Below the pieces are notes generated by a model that searched no databases, had not been told where the DNA came from, and saw nothing but the letters and a program-made list of their open reading frames with translations. Made by a program: the position numbers and the translations under genes. A stretch of 64,000 nucleotides of DNA from Candidatus Thalassarchaeaceae archaeon (lineage in GTDB: Archaea > Thermoplasmatota > Poseidoniia > Poseidoniales > Thalassarchaeaceae): positions 33,762 through 97,761 of the forward strand of contig JAQXEZ010000012.1 of the NCBI GenBank assembly GCA_029250605.1. The letters run 5' to 3'. Positions 15,363 through 24,172 of the stretch are shown here, in pieces (position 1 is the first letter of the stretch; every line of letters begins with the position of its first letter).

Positions 15363-16958
15363 ATGGAAGAGTCGTCTCCTGTCGATGCGGAGATAATCTT
15401 CGAATCTAGCGATAGTAGGGTTCTATTGGCCGGCACGGGAGCAGTTCTGGTCGTAATAATCCTCATTTTCGCTGCTACCCAATACTTCGTCTCTCCTGCT
15501 GGTTCCGATTCTAGTATCGACGGAGGCAGCAGAAGTGCCACCATAGTTTGGGATCAGGGCATATACATGCCAAGGCACGAGGAGTGTGTTGACGATAGTA
15601 ATGGCCAGAATCTGCCGGAATTCGGGATCGGGTACGAACCTAGCATCTCCATAACCAGCAATGGGAACATGTTCATCACAGCACACAAGGATCTGAGATG
15701 GGGTGGCGAGGACTCCCCCATCCCGATAATTCTGGATCCAGATGACCCCGGTCCCTGGTGGGCCTGCACGGATGGCAGAGAGACGACCTGGGACTACTGG
15801 GCATCTTGGTTCTGGACCTCTTACGACAACGGCACCACTTGGGGGCACGGGGAGAACTTCGGGCCGACGCCCGGAAACATGCTCTTCGCAAACTACCTAG
15901 CAGGAGGTTCGGAGTGCCTGGGTGACGAGGGCGACATCTCCGTTGATGCGATGGACACAGTCTACTACCTGGACACGACGCTCGAGGACAACTGGTGGCA
16001 CACCCTGGTCGACCACGGCACGGAATACTCCACGGGAGTGTGCCAGAGGATGAACACCATGGCGGCAGATGACCGTCCGTGGGTCGCAGCGCAGGGGGAT
16101 GGCATCATTCACTACCTAGGAAATTCTGGCGCGTCCCCTCCGGAATGCACCGGCGATTCTGGGAGGTACTGGTACTATCACTCCGAGGATGGCGGGAACA
16201 CATTCTCGCAGTGCTACTCGGTTCCAGGGGGCTGGAGCACGATCTCTAGCCAGAGGCATGGCTCGTACGTCTACATCGCCCAGGAGAACGCTGACACACA
16301 ATCGGGGACCGTGACTGTTAGGATCAGTGATGAGTATGGGAGGGGGACGGGATTCGGAGACGGGACCTGGGCCGCCCCTATCGACGTAGGCCCTAGGGAG
16401 GGGAATTGCCCCGAGGGTTACCCGGTGGTGAATAACAACGAGGGCGGGACGGTAGCGGTGGTCTGGGCAGACTGCCCGAATGGCAGTACCGGAACATGGG
16501 ACATCAGGTTCGCCATCTCGTACGACTACGGTACGAACTGGTCCACTTGGAACGTCTCGCACATCAACGGGATTCAGATGTACCCTTTCGTCAGCATCAG
16601 CGATGGCGACATGGTCTCACTGGCATTCTACGGACTGGACTTCGAAGACGGGGGGCTGGATGGGGACTACGTGGAAGGAGAGGAGTGGTTCCTGTACGCA
16701 GGGGCGCTTCAATCTCCGATCGAGGGGGACAGTTGGGATTTCACAATAGCAGACCCCGAGCCTTTGCATGTGGTGACCGCATACGAGGAGCAGTCTGGGG
16801 ACGTCCATGCGCTGCACGACTTCTTCGAGACCGTGCTAAGTCCGGATGGCACGTGGTTTGGTATCGCCTACCAGCAGAACCTGGGGCAGCACCCGTTCGA
16901 GGAGAACGAGGAGCAGCGCTACATCAAGTTCGTCAGGGGCGACCTCTCAACCGCCTGA
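15363..16958 (+). CDS. Membrane-anchored BNR/Asp-box beta-propeller protein
   Basis: A 531-residue protein with one N-terminal membrane helix (about 19-42) and a large outside domain rich in Trp, Gly and Asp. At least three Asp-box (BNR) motifs of the form S-x-D-x-G-x-T-W are visible: SYDNGTTWG, SEDGGNTFS and SYDYGTNWS. Such motifs mark sialidase-like six-bladed propellers. The sialidase catalytic Arg triad and Tyr/Glu pair could not be assigned, so it is better seen as a surface binding or hydrolase-like propeller than a named enzyme. Several Cys (for example CVDDSN, ECLGDEG, CQRM) suggest disulfides. Its stop overlaps the 3' end of the convergent SAMP-like gene by 12 bases. Confidence 0.75.
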   Translation: MEESSPVDAEIIFESSDSRVLLAGTGAVLVVIILIFAATQYFVSPAGSDSSIDGGSRSATIVWDQGIYMPRHEECVDDSNGQNLPEFGIGYEPSISITSNGNMFITAHKDLRWGGEDSPIPIILDPDDPGPWWACTDGRETTWDYWASWFWTSYDNGTTWGHGENFGPTPGNMLFANYLAGGSECLGDEGDISVDAMDTVYYLDTTLEDNWWHTLVDHGTEYSTGVCQRMNTMAADDRPWVAAQGDGIIHYLGNSGASPPECTGDSGRYWYYHSEDGGNTFSQCYSVPGGWSTISSQRHGSYVYIAQENADTQSGTVTVRISDEYGRGTGFGDGTWAAPIDVGPREGNCPEGYPVVNNNEGGTVAVVWADCPNGSTGTWDIRFAISYDYGTNWSTWNVSHINGIQMYPFVSISDGDMVSLAFYGLDFEDGGLDGDYVEGEEWFLYAGALQSPIEGDSWDFTIADPEPLHVVTAYEEQSGDVHALHDFFETVLSPDGTWFGIAYQQNLGQHPFEENEEQRYIKFVRGDLSTA

Positions 16959-17147
16959 CGAGACCACCACTAGCTCGAGTTTCGTGTCACTCTTGATGAT
17001 CGAAGTATGAGGGACGATTGTCTCTCCGTGAACGGCTAGGACGGTGGATGGGGGAACGCCCATCCTCTCAAGCACATCGCTGACAGAAATAGGCTCGCTT
17101 GATTCGACCTCGGTGCCCTCTCCAAGGTGCTCAACTCGGATGATCAT
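16947..17147 (-). CDS. ThiS/MoaD/SAMP-like beta-grasp protein ending in Gly-Gly
   Basis: A 66-residue protein, MIIRVEHLG at the start and VVVSSGG at the end. Size, the central VSDVLERMGVPPSTVLAVHGE segment (helix then the strand typical of ThiS and MoaD) and the terminal Gly-Gly fit the ubiquitin-like beta-grasp sulfur carriers and archaeal SAMPs. The exposed Gly-Gly would be adenylated by an E1-like enzyme and used for sulfur transfer or protein conjugation. The ATG at 17147 is chosen because upstream in-frame sequence runs into the antisense of tRNA-Ser. No E1 (UbaA/MoeB) gene is in the window. Confidence 0.78.
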   Translation of the reverse strand: MIIRVEHLGEGTEVESSEPISVSDVLERMGVPPSTVLAVHGETIVPHTSIIKSDTKLELVVVSSGG

Positions 17148-17201
17148 GAACGGTTGGGGCCGGGTCAGCCTTATGTCTGATTCGCAGGTGGCCGTTCCGC
17201 T

Positions 17202-17287
17202 GCCGAGATCGCATAGCCCGGTATTGCGGTGGATTCGAAATCCACTGTCCATTGGACGCGGGGGTTCAAATCCCTCTCTCGGCGCCA
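17202..17287 (+). tRNA. tRNA-Ser (anticodon CGA)
   Basis: Class II tRNA: acceptor GCCGAGA/TCTCGGC, anticodon stem GTGGA/TCCAC with loop TTCGAAA (anticodon CGA), a long variable arm (TGTCC...GGACG), T arm GGGGG-TTCAAAT-CCCTC, discriminator G and encoded CCA. The antisense of its T-loop supplies the stop codon of the DUF3592 gene that overlaps its 3' end. Confidence 0.94.
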
Positions 17288-17970
17288 TCATCCTCCTCCC
17301 ACCAGCCTACTTCCTCGGATGGTTCCCCAGTGGTTTCTGAACTCTCGTCAGCATGCTCTCCCGAGTATTCCTCGGGTTGCTCTTCTGGTTCCTCTGAGTG
17401 CTCCAGCCAATCTGCCTGGGGGAATCCAAAGCCTATCTTCTCCAGCTTGGTCCTAATTCTGGCGTTTGCATTTCCCGCCGAACCTAGACCGAGGAATAGG
17501 AGGAAGAAGTTGCAGCAAGATAGGATGGCTATGTTTGTGATAGCCCCGGATCCTATGGAGAACCCAGTAATTAGTACGCTTCTTTCGAGGTTATTTGGGT
17601 CAACGTATACATCGATGGTGGAGAAGCGTGGATGGGCTCTCTCGAAGTCCTCCTTCCATCCGAGGCTGCTGTCGGTTGAGTCTTCCCAATCTACCAATGA
17701 AATCTGGTCGCTTTCGTAGACTATTCCATCTACCTCGTAGCTATAATCGACTTTCAACCCATAGGTGCAACCATCCTCCCCACCACAGTCCTCCCAGATG
17801 TAGATGTCATCGACTGTACCCGGTGTCCTGTCCCAGTTTTTCGTTTGCCACTGCTCATAGTGCAACGGGACGGCAAAAATGTCGACGACAAGCACGATTG
17901 TCAGACAGACTACGGCAACTAACATACCCCTGGGATCACCGGGTTTGAAAGTCAGTGAGAAGGTCGCCAT
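17266..17970 (-). CDS. DUF3592-like membrane protein
   Basis: A 234-residue protein with a first membrane helix at about 15-35, an outside domain of about 100 residues (containing RTPGTVDDIYI, KVDYSYEVDGIVYES and YVDPNNLERSVL), a second helix region at about 135-165 and an acidic Glu-rich cytoplasmic tail. The G-x-V-x-x-x-I, Y-x-V-x-G-x-x-Y and Y-x-P-x-N-P/L strings match DUF3592, whose function is unknown. Its TGA stop (17266-17268) is the complement of the TTCA in the T-loop of tRNA-Ser, so the last 22 bases of the gene lie inside the tRNA gene on the other strand. Confidence 0.72.
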   Translation of the reverse strand: MATFSLTFKPGDPRGMLVAVVCLTIVLVVDIFAVPLHYEQWQTKNWDRTPGTVDDIYIWEDCGGEDGCTYGLKVDYSYEVDGIVYESDQISLVDWEDSTDSSLGWKEDFERAHPRFSTIDVYVDPNNLERSVLITGFSIGSGAITNIAILSCCNFFLLFLGLGSAGNANARIRTKLEKIGFGFPQADWLEHSEEPEEQPEEYSGEHADESSETTGEPSEEVGWWEEDDGAERGI

Positions 17971-18079
17971 GGCAGTTCCGCCAACCGCCGACTTTTCGTT
18001 CTTTGTGGTTGTTAGTTCGACTATTATTGTTGAGGGCGCGAATACAAGTAATTAAATTCGTTTTTCTGGGCGAGTAACT

Positions 18080-18784
18080 ATGGAAATAGAAAAAGAATTC
18101 GATCCGGCCTTTACTATGATGACTGCAAACCTCTCACCAGGAGAACAGATTAAGGTCGAGCCGGGAGCCATGGTCGCTCAATCGAATGGAATGGAGATGA
18201 AGACAGGAATGGGCGGCGGAGGGGGCTTTGGAGGATTCATGAAGAGCATGGTTAGGAGCCTAGCCGGTGGTGAGTCTTTCTTCGTCAATACATACACCGC
18301 AGGGCCTACGGGTGGCTGGATCTCATTGGCTCCATCTGCACCGGGAGATATCAATACATTTGACCTCACTCCTGGCGAGTCTTTCTTCATGCAAGGAGGG
18401 GCATACATGGCCTCTGAAGTAAACGTCGAAGTATCGACGAAGTTCCAGGGCGCTAAGTCCCTCTTCTCTAGAGAGGGGGCTTTCTTCCTAAGGGCTGAGG
18501 CGATAGACGTCCCGGGCAAAGTCTTCTACACCTCATATGGGGCCATGAAGGAAATCGAGGTTACTCCTGACAAACCCATCAAGATCGATAACGGCCATGT
18601 AGTTGCATTCACAGAGGGACTGTCGTACAACATCAGCAAGGTCAAGGGACTAGGTTCCTTCATGTTCGGAGGCGAGGGCTTCACCCTTGACTTCCAAGGT
18701 TCTGGAAAGGTCTGGATACAAACGAGAAACATTAGTTCGCTTGCGACACAGTTGATGCCATTCCTGCCCAGCTCTAGCCAGTAA
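18080..18784 (+). CDS. AIM24/TIGR00266 family protein
   Basis: A 234-residue protein with the AIM24 fold signatures: LSPGEQIKVEPGAMVAQSNGMEM at the start, a Gly-rich MGGGGGFGGF loop, GGESFFVNTY, TAGPTGGWISLAPSAPGDI and a final GSGKVWIQTRN. The family is found in bacteria, archaea and mitochondria and has no defined biochemical role; in mitochondria AIM24 supports inner-membrane organisation. A TATA-like taattaaatt at about 18049-18058 lies 25 nt before the ATG, fitting a leaderless mRNA. It ends two bases before the convergent nuclease gene. Confidence 0.86.
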   Translation: MEIEKEFDPAFTMMTANLSPGEQIKVEPGAMVAQSNGMEMKTGMGGGGGFGGFMKSMVRSLAGGESFFVNTYTAGPTGGWISLAPSAPGDINTFDLTPGESFFMQGGAYMASEVNVEVSTKFQGAKSLFSREGAFFLRAEAIDVPGKVFYTSYGAMKEIEVTPDKPIKIDNGHVVAFTEGLSYNISKVKGLGSFMFGGEGFTLDFQGSGKVWIQTRNISSLATQLMPFLPSSSQ

Positions 18785-18786
18785 TG

Positions 18787-20652
18787 TCAGAAGTCGATGG
18801 TATCCTCTGCGTGCTTGAGGATGACGACGCGTGCACCGGGTCCAATACGGACCTGGGGCCTACCGGCCCATTCGCCTACCTCGCCATTCAGTATTGCGAT
18901 CTCATCCCCTCGGCAGATGGCAGCGGCCGATACTGGGATGAACTGCTTGAAGGCAACGGAGGCGGCCGAACCAGTCTTGTCCATCAGGGTGATTGACCAA
19001 CGGCGTACGTTGGCCCCATCTGGATAGGCGTCGATGGACCACACGCGGCCCACTACGCTGACCCTGGTCTCCACCTCGACCACGGGGGCGATATCATCCT
19101 CCGTTGCAATGGATACCGACGATCTTTCGTCCAGATCGAACTGTAGCTGGCCCCTCCAAATGGATGGCATCCCCCCATCAACTCGTACACGGGAGCCTTC
19201 GGAGATCCCCCTGGTGACGTTGCGTGGGTTGCCCTGCCTGGAGGGTCTGACGCGTGCCCTGTCATAGCCATCCTGGAGGGTAAACTGGAGGCTAATTGTC
19301 CCGTCATCCATGAGTTCTGGGCCTTGCAGGCCTACGACATCCCCCACTATGCTGGCACGCGTGATTATCCCCCCTATGGGCGTCACTGGCCATGCGTGTC
19401 CAAACCTCTCTATCCGTTCCTCCAAGGGAAGTTCCAACTCGTAATCCGATCCCTCGCAAATCCCTCGGTAGTCGCATCTTGTGCATCGCGCCCTCTCATC
19501 AGGGTGGATGGGAGTTTCGGACGGGATGCCTCCCTTGTCGAAGAATCTCAGTGGTGATGGCTCTGGAGGGCACATCGAGATGTCGGGGTCTTGGGCATGG
19601 ATCTGTTTGTAGAGCCCCTCTAGTTCATCGTTCATGATCCCCATCTCCTCCGTCGATGGGAGTTGGACTTGCTTCACTGTGCCCGTACCCAGATACCAAA
19701 TCTCGAGGCCCTCGACCACCTCGTCCCTGTCGTGCGTCTCCCACCATAGCCAACCGTACATCCGAAGTTGGTCCAGATAGTCGCCGGACCTGTCCCCCTT
19801 GCCCACCGATGCCTTTAGGTCGACTATCGTGGTCTTACCCGACCATCGGTAAATGAGGTCGTACTCGCCTTGGAACCAGTCTTCGGGATGTGCGCTTGTC
19901 TGGGTGAAAGACTTGGCATCGGGATCGACGAACCATGGTCTGGTGACCTCCCACGCCTCTGCCCATGTGATATGTCCGCTTCCTGCTGCTGGGTGTGGCC
20001 CTTCCCACTCTCGGGGGAATCCGTCTGGGGCTGGCCAGTAGGGCCTAGCGCCTGACCTCCATTCGTCGAGGTCTGGCCCTCCGCTGGAGTCGATGCACGC
20101 CTGAACCTGGTCCAAGTGGAGTGATAACGCCGATTCGACCATCTGCCACCCTTCCTCTTTGTCCACGTCTTCTGCCAATCCTACCCTGTTTGGACTAGCC
20201 TCCCAATCACTAATCGCCGAATCCCAGCATCGTTCGAAGTGCGCTTCCGCTCTTGCAGTGGCCCATTCTAGCATTGATTCCCTGTCATCGGGGATTGATT
20301 CCCTTGGAAGAGGGCTTAGCCCTGGCCCTACCCAGTAGTCCTGGCTGTCCCAGTCTGGGGAGCCATCTTCGGCAAGGGGCGTGGTCATCGAGGAGCGAGA
20401 GTCATGAACCAGCAGGGCAGGGGATTCACGGAGGACCCTGCACACGCACTCTTCAACGGCATTGCCCCTCAGTATCTGAGGTGGAAGAGGTGACTTGAGG
20501 CGCACCATCCAACCATAGTACCACAATCTCGGGCACTTCCTCCAGGCATTGACTTGCGAAGCTGATAGCCTCCGGTATGGATTGACCTTGGAGTTCTCTG
20601 CGTCTGGCTTCCTAACCGGCACGATTCCAATTGGAAGTCGGGGACATATCAA
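18787..20652 (-). CDS. Fe-S PD-(D/E)XK nuclease (RecB/Cas4-like) with C-terminal OB-type region
   Basis: A 621-residue protein. A Cas4/AddB-type nuclease core is seen: ASQVNAWRKCPRLWYYGW (first cluster Cys at about 40), active-site residues Asp265 in GEYDLIYRW, Asp278 and Lys280 in TTIVDLK, the Q-x-x-x-Y motif in LDQLRMYGW, and the last three cluster Cys at about 390, 393 and 399 in CTRCDYRGIC. Together these predict a 4Fe-4S exonuclease domain. The last 190 residues contain repeated beta-rich segments (ITRASIVGDVVGL; VETRVSVVGRVWSI; EIAILNGEVGEWAGR) resembling tandem OB-fold nucleic-acid-binding units. The TTG at 20652 is the longest start; a GTG at 20622 is possible. DNA repair or end processing is inferred. 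No CRISPR genes are nearby. Confidence 0.8.
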   Translation of the reverse strand: MICPRLPIGIVPVRKPDAENSKVNPYRRLSASQVNAWRKCPRLWYYGWMVRLKSPLPPQILRGNAVEECVCRVLRESPALLVHDSRSSMTTPLAEDGSPDWDSQDYWVGPGLSPLPRESIPDDRESMLEWATARAEAHFERCWDSAISDWEASPNRVGLAEDVDKEEGWQMVESALSLHLDQVQACIDSSGGPDLDEWRSGARPYWPAPDGFPREWEGPHPAAGSGHITWAEAWEVTRPWFVDPDAKSFTQTSAHPEDWFQGEYDLIYRWSGKTTIVDLKASVGKGDRSGDYLDQLRMYGWLWWETHDRDEVVEGLEIWYLGTGTVKQVQLPSTEEMGIMNDELEGLYKQIHAQDPDISMCPPEPSPLRFFDKGGIPSETPIHPDERARCTRCDYRGICEGSDYELELPLEERIERFGHAWPVTPIGGIITRASIVGDVVGLQGPELMDDGTISLQFTLQDGYDRARVRPSRQGNPRNVTRGISEGSRVRVDGGMPSIWRGQLQFDLDERSSVSIATEDDIAPVVEVETRVSVVGRVWSIDAYPDGANVRRWSITLMDKTGSAASVAFKQFIPVSAAAICRGDEIAILNGEVGEWAGRPQVRIGPGARVVILKHAEDTIDF

Positions 20653-20664
20653 CTTGAGGAGTGT

Positions 20665-21240
20665 TCAGAGGCCGAAAAGCCACCTTGGTTGGGCGAAAAA
20701 CCAACCCATCCTCGTCTTGCAGGAGCGGAAGAGGTTCAACCTGTGGCGACCTACCCTGACTAGTTCGACTCCTTCCGATTCGAACCGGGAGCGCCACTCG
20801 TCACGGGTTTCCTCGGGGAAGCTCCTGGAGAACCTGATCGGAGTGGCCATCGCCTTCCATTTTCTCATCTTCGAAATAGTTTCCAGGACTTCTGAGCGTG
20901 CCTGATCAGTCTCCAAGTGCTTGATCTCCACCATTACTGATTCTTCCCTATCTCGTAGATGCTCGCAGACCTCTGTGAATAGGGGGATTGAGATGCCTTG
21001 CTGGAGTCCTGCTTCATGGATTTGCGAGAATGCCATATCTGTTGTCTCGGAGAGTGACCCATCGACTGTTATTGCATCGTCATGGAATACGAATACCTTG
21101 CCATTGGAAGACTCCTGGATGTCGAATTCCCAGTACCTGAAGTCACTTCTCGATACGTTTTCCAAGGAGCTCTGTAGACCCTCTATGGTGTTCTCGGTTG
21201 ACGTACCAGAGGTGCCCAGCCTGTGACCGGAGTTCTTCAT
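20665..21240 (-). CDS. Glycerophosphodiester phosphodiesterase-like protein (short)
   Basis: A 191-residue protein with the GDPD opening motif in variant form, GHRLGTSGTSTENT (family HRG...PENT), then WEFDIQESSNGKVFVFHDD (metal ligands Glu, Asp and the HD pair) and VMVEIKH (Glu-x-Lys). These are the catalytic elements of the GlpQ/UgpQ TIM barrel that cleaves glycerophosphodiesters. The usual length is about 240 residues; the C-terminal barrel strands appear shortened, so activity is uncertain. Its ATG overlaps the radical SAM stop by four bases (21237-21240), so the two are one operon. Confidence 0.78.
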   Translation of the reverse strand: MKNSGHRLGTSGTSTENTIEGLQSSLENVSRSDFRYWEFDIQESSNGKVFVFHDDAITVDGSLSETTDMAFSQIHEAGLQQGISIPLFTEVCEHLRDREESVMVEIKHLETDQARSEVLETISKMRKWKAMATPIRFSRSFPEETRDEWRSRFESEGVELVRVGRHRLNLFRSCKTRMGWFFAQPRWLFGL

Positions 21241-22391
21241 TCGGGATCAGCCTCATTGTCCTCGGCCCCGTTTAGGAGAACCATGGTGACCTCTAGCCTC
21301 TCGTGAGTAGGCAGGACCTCGACCATGAAGACGGGTTCGCCTATCTCCTCTGCTATGTCCTCTGCCACGACAAGGGGCATCTCGATGCGTCCATTCTCCT
21401 CGTCCCAGAGAAGGAATCTGCGTGGCAGACCGGTCTCATCGACGAGTTCGTCCATCCAGTCTTCCTTGGAATCAGCATCCGCATCGATGGCCCCGAAGAT
21501 TAGTGTCCCATCCTCAGTCAGTACCTCATGAGGAGCGATGGTGGACTCGCCTCTCCTAAGGAAGCGCCTCCTAAGTTGGCCGGCGTCCTTGAATACAGCG
21601 GTGCAGAACTTCAGGTGGAAGCCGAATGGTTCACGGAAAGTTCCGTCCAATGGGTCAACATCGCCCTGCTCTGCTGCCATGACCCTGGACTTCATTTCAT
21701 GGGCAAGCTCGTTCGAGCCGGAAGCCCCTGCGGTAATCTCGGTTGAGAGGTTGAAGCCCCTCAACTCCATGTTGTCGTGATTTCCTACTGTGATTTCGAG
21801 CTCGTTGAGATTCATGAATGAGATGTCGAAATCCCTCAAGACATCGAGAAGTGAGAGGAGTTCTTCTCTCTTGTCCGGTTCGCAGGGAATCTCCACGCCA
21901 GTTAGGATGCCTGCATCTGTGCATGCAGAAATCGACGAGCGGTATCGCTCTGCATCCAGGCCGAGCAAATGGAATCGTATCTCGTCCAGACCCGCTTCGG
22001 CGAAGTCACGGGCGACTTCCGGCTTGAAGGGAATGCTGGTGTACATGTGCAGGTGGAAGCCGGACCCGAACTCTTCCTTGAGTCGGGATATTCCATCTAG
22101 AGTGCGTTCCTTCGCCATCAAAGGGTCCCCTCCAGTAATGCCAGCCCCTGTGGCCCTCATTGCGCGGGCCTCCTCAATCACCTCGTCGAAAGTCTCGCAC
22201 CTCCTCTCGTTTGCATACATCCAGTCGATGTCTCGACGAGTCTCGGAAAGAGGGCAGTAGTCGCATTGCCAATGACAGTTTCCAGTGATGAACAGCACTA
22301 GCTTGCTACCCATCTGGCACTGGATGCAGCCCTCAGTGTCAGAAAGGTCTGGTGCTTCGGCGAGATTGGGGACCTGGGGAAGGGAGAGCAT
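21237..22391 (-). CDS. Radical SAM protein, archaeal PflA-like
   Basis: A 384-residue radical SAM enzyme. The 4Fe-4S motif is C39-x3-C43-x2-C46 in GNCHWQCDYCPLSE; an additional Cys pair (GCIQC, 22 and 25) precedes it. ITGGDPL is the glycine-rich SAM-binding segment and EIRFHLLGLD lies on the following barrel strand. The architecture matches archaeal proteins annotated as pyruvate-formate-lyase-activating-like or DUF-type radical SAM; the reaction is not known. It is the middle gene of pdxT - radical SAM - GDPD on the minus strand, with adjacent or overlapping junctions. Confidence 0.82.
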   Translation of the reverse strand: MLSLPQVPNLAEAPDLSDTEGCIQCQMGSKLVLFITGNCHWQCDYCPLSETRRDIDWMYANERRCETFDEVIEEARAMRATGAGITGGDPLMAKERTLDGISRLKEEFGSGFHLHMYTSIPFKPEVARDFAEAGLDEIRFHLLGLDAERYRSSISACTDAGILTGVEIPCEPDKREELLSLLDVLRDFDISFMNLNELEITVGNHDNMELRGFNLSTEITAGASGSNELAHEMKSRVMAAEQGDVDPLDGTFREPFGFHLKFCTAVFKDAGQLRRRFLRRGESTIAPHEVLTEDGTLIFGAIDADADSKEDWMDELVDETGLPRRFLLWDEENGRIEMPLVVAEDIAEEIGEPVFMVEVLPTHERLEVTMVLLNGAEDNEADPE

Positions 22392-23000
22392 CTACGACTC
22401 CACCCCTTGCTTGGCTGCCGTCTCCAGTAGCCATTCATGGAATCCTGAGTCATGTGACAATTCCGGATGGAATGTTAGTGCCATGCGGTTCTGAGTCATG
22501 ACTCCCACGGCCTCATCCCCGAGTCTAGCCATGACATGGGCATCATCGCCTATCTCGACAAAGCGTGGCGCTCGAATGAAGACGCCGGGAAATTCCCTGT
22601 CGAGCGCTATGGCATCGATCTCTGCTTGGAATGAATCGGCTTGAGAGCCGAAGCCGTTCCTCTCTACTGAAGCGTTGACCAGGGGGACTCCCCCATCTCC
22701 GGGTTCTGCGAGGAGTATCGCCCCAGCACAGGTGCCCAGAACCGGTCGCATCTGATCCTCCCTTATCCACTCGAAAACAGCGGGCAGAAGTGAGGAGATT
22801 GCATCGTTCCCAGTTAACCTCATGGTGGTTGACTCCCCCCCTGGCATCACGATTGCGTGAGGTTCGGATGACTCTAGGTCGGAGGCCTTCCTGAGTTCGA
22901 GGACTTCTATGTCGATACCCGTCTCACTGGAAGCCATCTCGAGAGCCGAAATATGCGAGTTTCGAGCCCCTTGGAGCATAACGAGGCCGATGCGTAGCAC
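22392..23000 (-). CDS. pdxT: Pyridoxal 5'-phosphate synthase glutaminase subunit PdxT
   Basis: Class I glutaminase that supplies ammonia to PdxS for PLP synthesis. Motifs: RIGLVMLQGA at the start, PGGESTTM (oxyanion region), the nucleophile elbow GTCAGAILLAEP, and the His-Glu dyad in LTFHPELS. Length of about 202 residues matches the family. GTG at 23000 puts the start at the conserved first strand; a TTG at 23018 would add six residues. PdxS is not in the window. It is divergent from serC, itself a PLP enzyme, with only about 80 bases between the likely starts. Confidence 0.92.
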   Translation of the reverse strand: MLRIGLVMLQGARNSHISALEMASSETGIDIEVLELRKASDLESSEPHAIVMPGGESTTMRLTGNDAISSLLPAVFEWIREDQMRPVLGTCAGAILLAEPGDGGVPLVNASVERNGFGSQADSFQAEIDAIALDREFPGVFIRAPRFVEIGDDAHVMARLGDEAVGVMTQNRMALTFHPELSHDSGFHEWLLETAAKQGVES

Positions 23001-23080
23001 AAACTCCCGACTTGACAACGAGAAATGAACCCTATTGCTGCTCCGATGGGCTGAAAGACCGTCTGCGGTCCCGTGTCTAT

Positions 23081-24172
23081 GTGGGGGCCTCGGGTCGCAT
23101 TCACAACTTCGGGGCAGGCCCCGCTGTTCTCCCTCTCGAAGTAGTGGCCGAGGTTGCCGAAAATCTGCCTAATATGAATGGCAGCGGTTTTGGAGTGATG
23201 GAAATCTCACATCGCAGCCCTGCATTCCAGGAAGTGATTGACTCGGCCATGGACAGGATGAGGAGGATCCTCTCTATCCCCGATGACTACGAGATACTGT
23301 TCCTCCAAGGGGGTGCATCGACCCAGTTCTACATGACTGCACTGAACCTACTGAGCCAAGGCGACGCGGCGGACTTCCTGGTAACTGGCATTTGGGCGAA
23401 GAAAGCCCTGGCAGAGGCAAGCAGAGTCGGGGATGGCTGGGCTGCATGGGATGACTCCGACAATGGTTTCAAGTCCGTCCCCAATGACGACGAATACTCG
23501 GTTCGAGATGATGCCGAGTATCTCCACTACACCTCCAACAACACCCTCTTCGGCACCCAGTTCCATCACCTTCCCGATAGCAACGGGAAGCCGCGAGTCG
23601 TCGATGCCAGCTCCGACATCTGCGGAGCCCCCCTTGACGTTTCCAAGCATGACCTGATCTACGCGGGGGCCCAGAAGAACCTGGGGCCGAGCGGGGTGAC
23701 GGTCGTCATCCTCTCGCCTTGGGCTGCCAGCAGGGGCAAGGAGGGGCTTCCGACCATGCTGGACTACCAGACCCACATCTCCAAGGGATCGATGTTCAAC
23801 ACCCCCAACACATACGGCATCTTCGTCCTGGACAAGGTTCTCTCCTGGGTCGAGAGGAATGGCGGCTTGGAGGGAGCCATCCAGAGGAACCAGAAGAAGT
23901 CGGGACTCATCTACGACATGCTGGACGGGAGTGACTTCTGGAGACCGCATGCCGGAGTCGGTTCCAGATCGATGATGAACGTCACATGGAGGTTAGCCGA
24001 CGAGAGCCTAGAAGATGTGTTCCTGGCTGAAGCGGCGGACAACGGAATGGGTGGCCTGAAGGGCCACAGGAGCGTTGGCGGTATCAGGGCGAGCCTGTAC
24101 AACGGATGCCCGGTGGAGAGCGTGGAGGCACTCGCTTCTTTCATGGCCGAATTCGAGAGTCGCCACGGATGA
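23081..24172 (+). CDS. serC: Phosphoserine aminotransferase
   Basis: PLP-dependent conversion of 3-phosphohydroxypyruvate and glutamate to phosphoserine. The start IHNFGAGPAVLP, the phosphate-binding FLQGGASTQFYM, the PLP lysine in YAGAQKNLGPSGVTVVI, and the C-terminal GLKGHRSVGGIRASLYN are diagnostic. From the GTG at 23081 the protein is 363 residues, the normal length; an in-frame TTG at 23012 would overlap pdxT on the other strand. Its stop overlaps the deoC ATG (ATGA), so the pair is an operon. Confidence 0.93.
   Translation: MGASGRIHNFGAGPAVLPLEVVAEVAENLPNMNGSGFGVMEISHRSPAFQEVIDSAMDRMRRILSIPDDYEILFLQGGASTQFYMTALNLLSQGDAADFLVTGIWAKKALAEASRVGDGWAAWDDSDNGFKSVPNDDEYSVRDDAEYLHYTSNNTLFGTQFHHLPDSNGKPRVVDASSDICGAPLDVSKHDLIYAGAQKNLGPSGVTVVILSPWAASRGKEGLPTMLDYQTHISKGSMFNTPNTYGIFVLDKVLSWVERNGGLEGAIQRNQKKSGLIYDMLDGSDFWRPHAGVGSRSMMNVTWRLADESLEDVFLAEAADNGMGGLKGHRSVGGIRASLYNGCPVESVEALASFMAEFESRHG

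Noticed and set aside
18787..20652. Cas4 of a CRISPR system
   Set aside because: The nuclease is Cas4-like, but it is much longer than Cas4 and there is no repeat array or other cas gene in the window.
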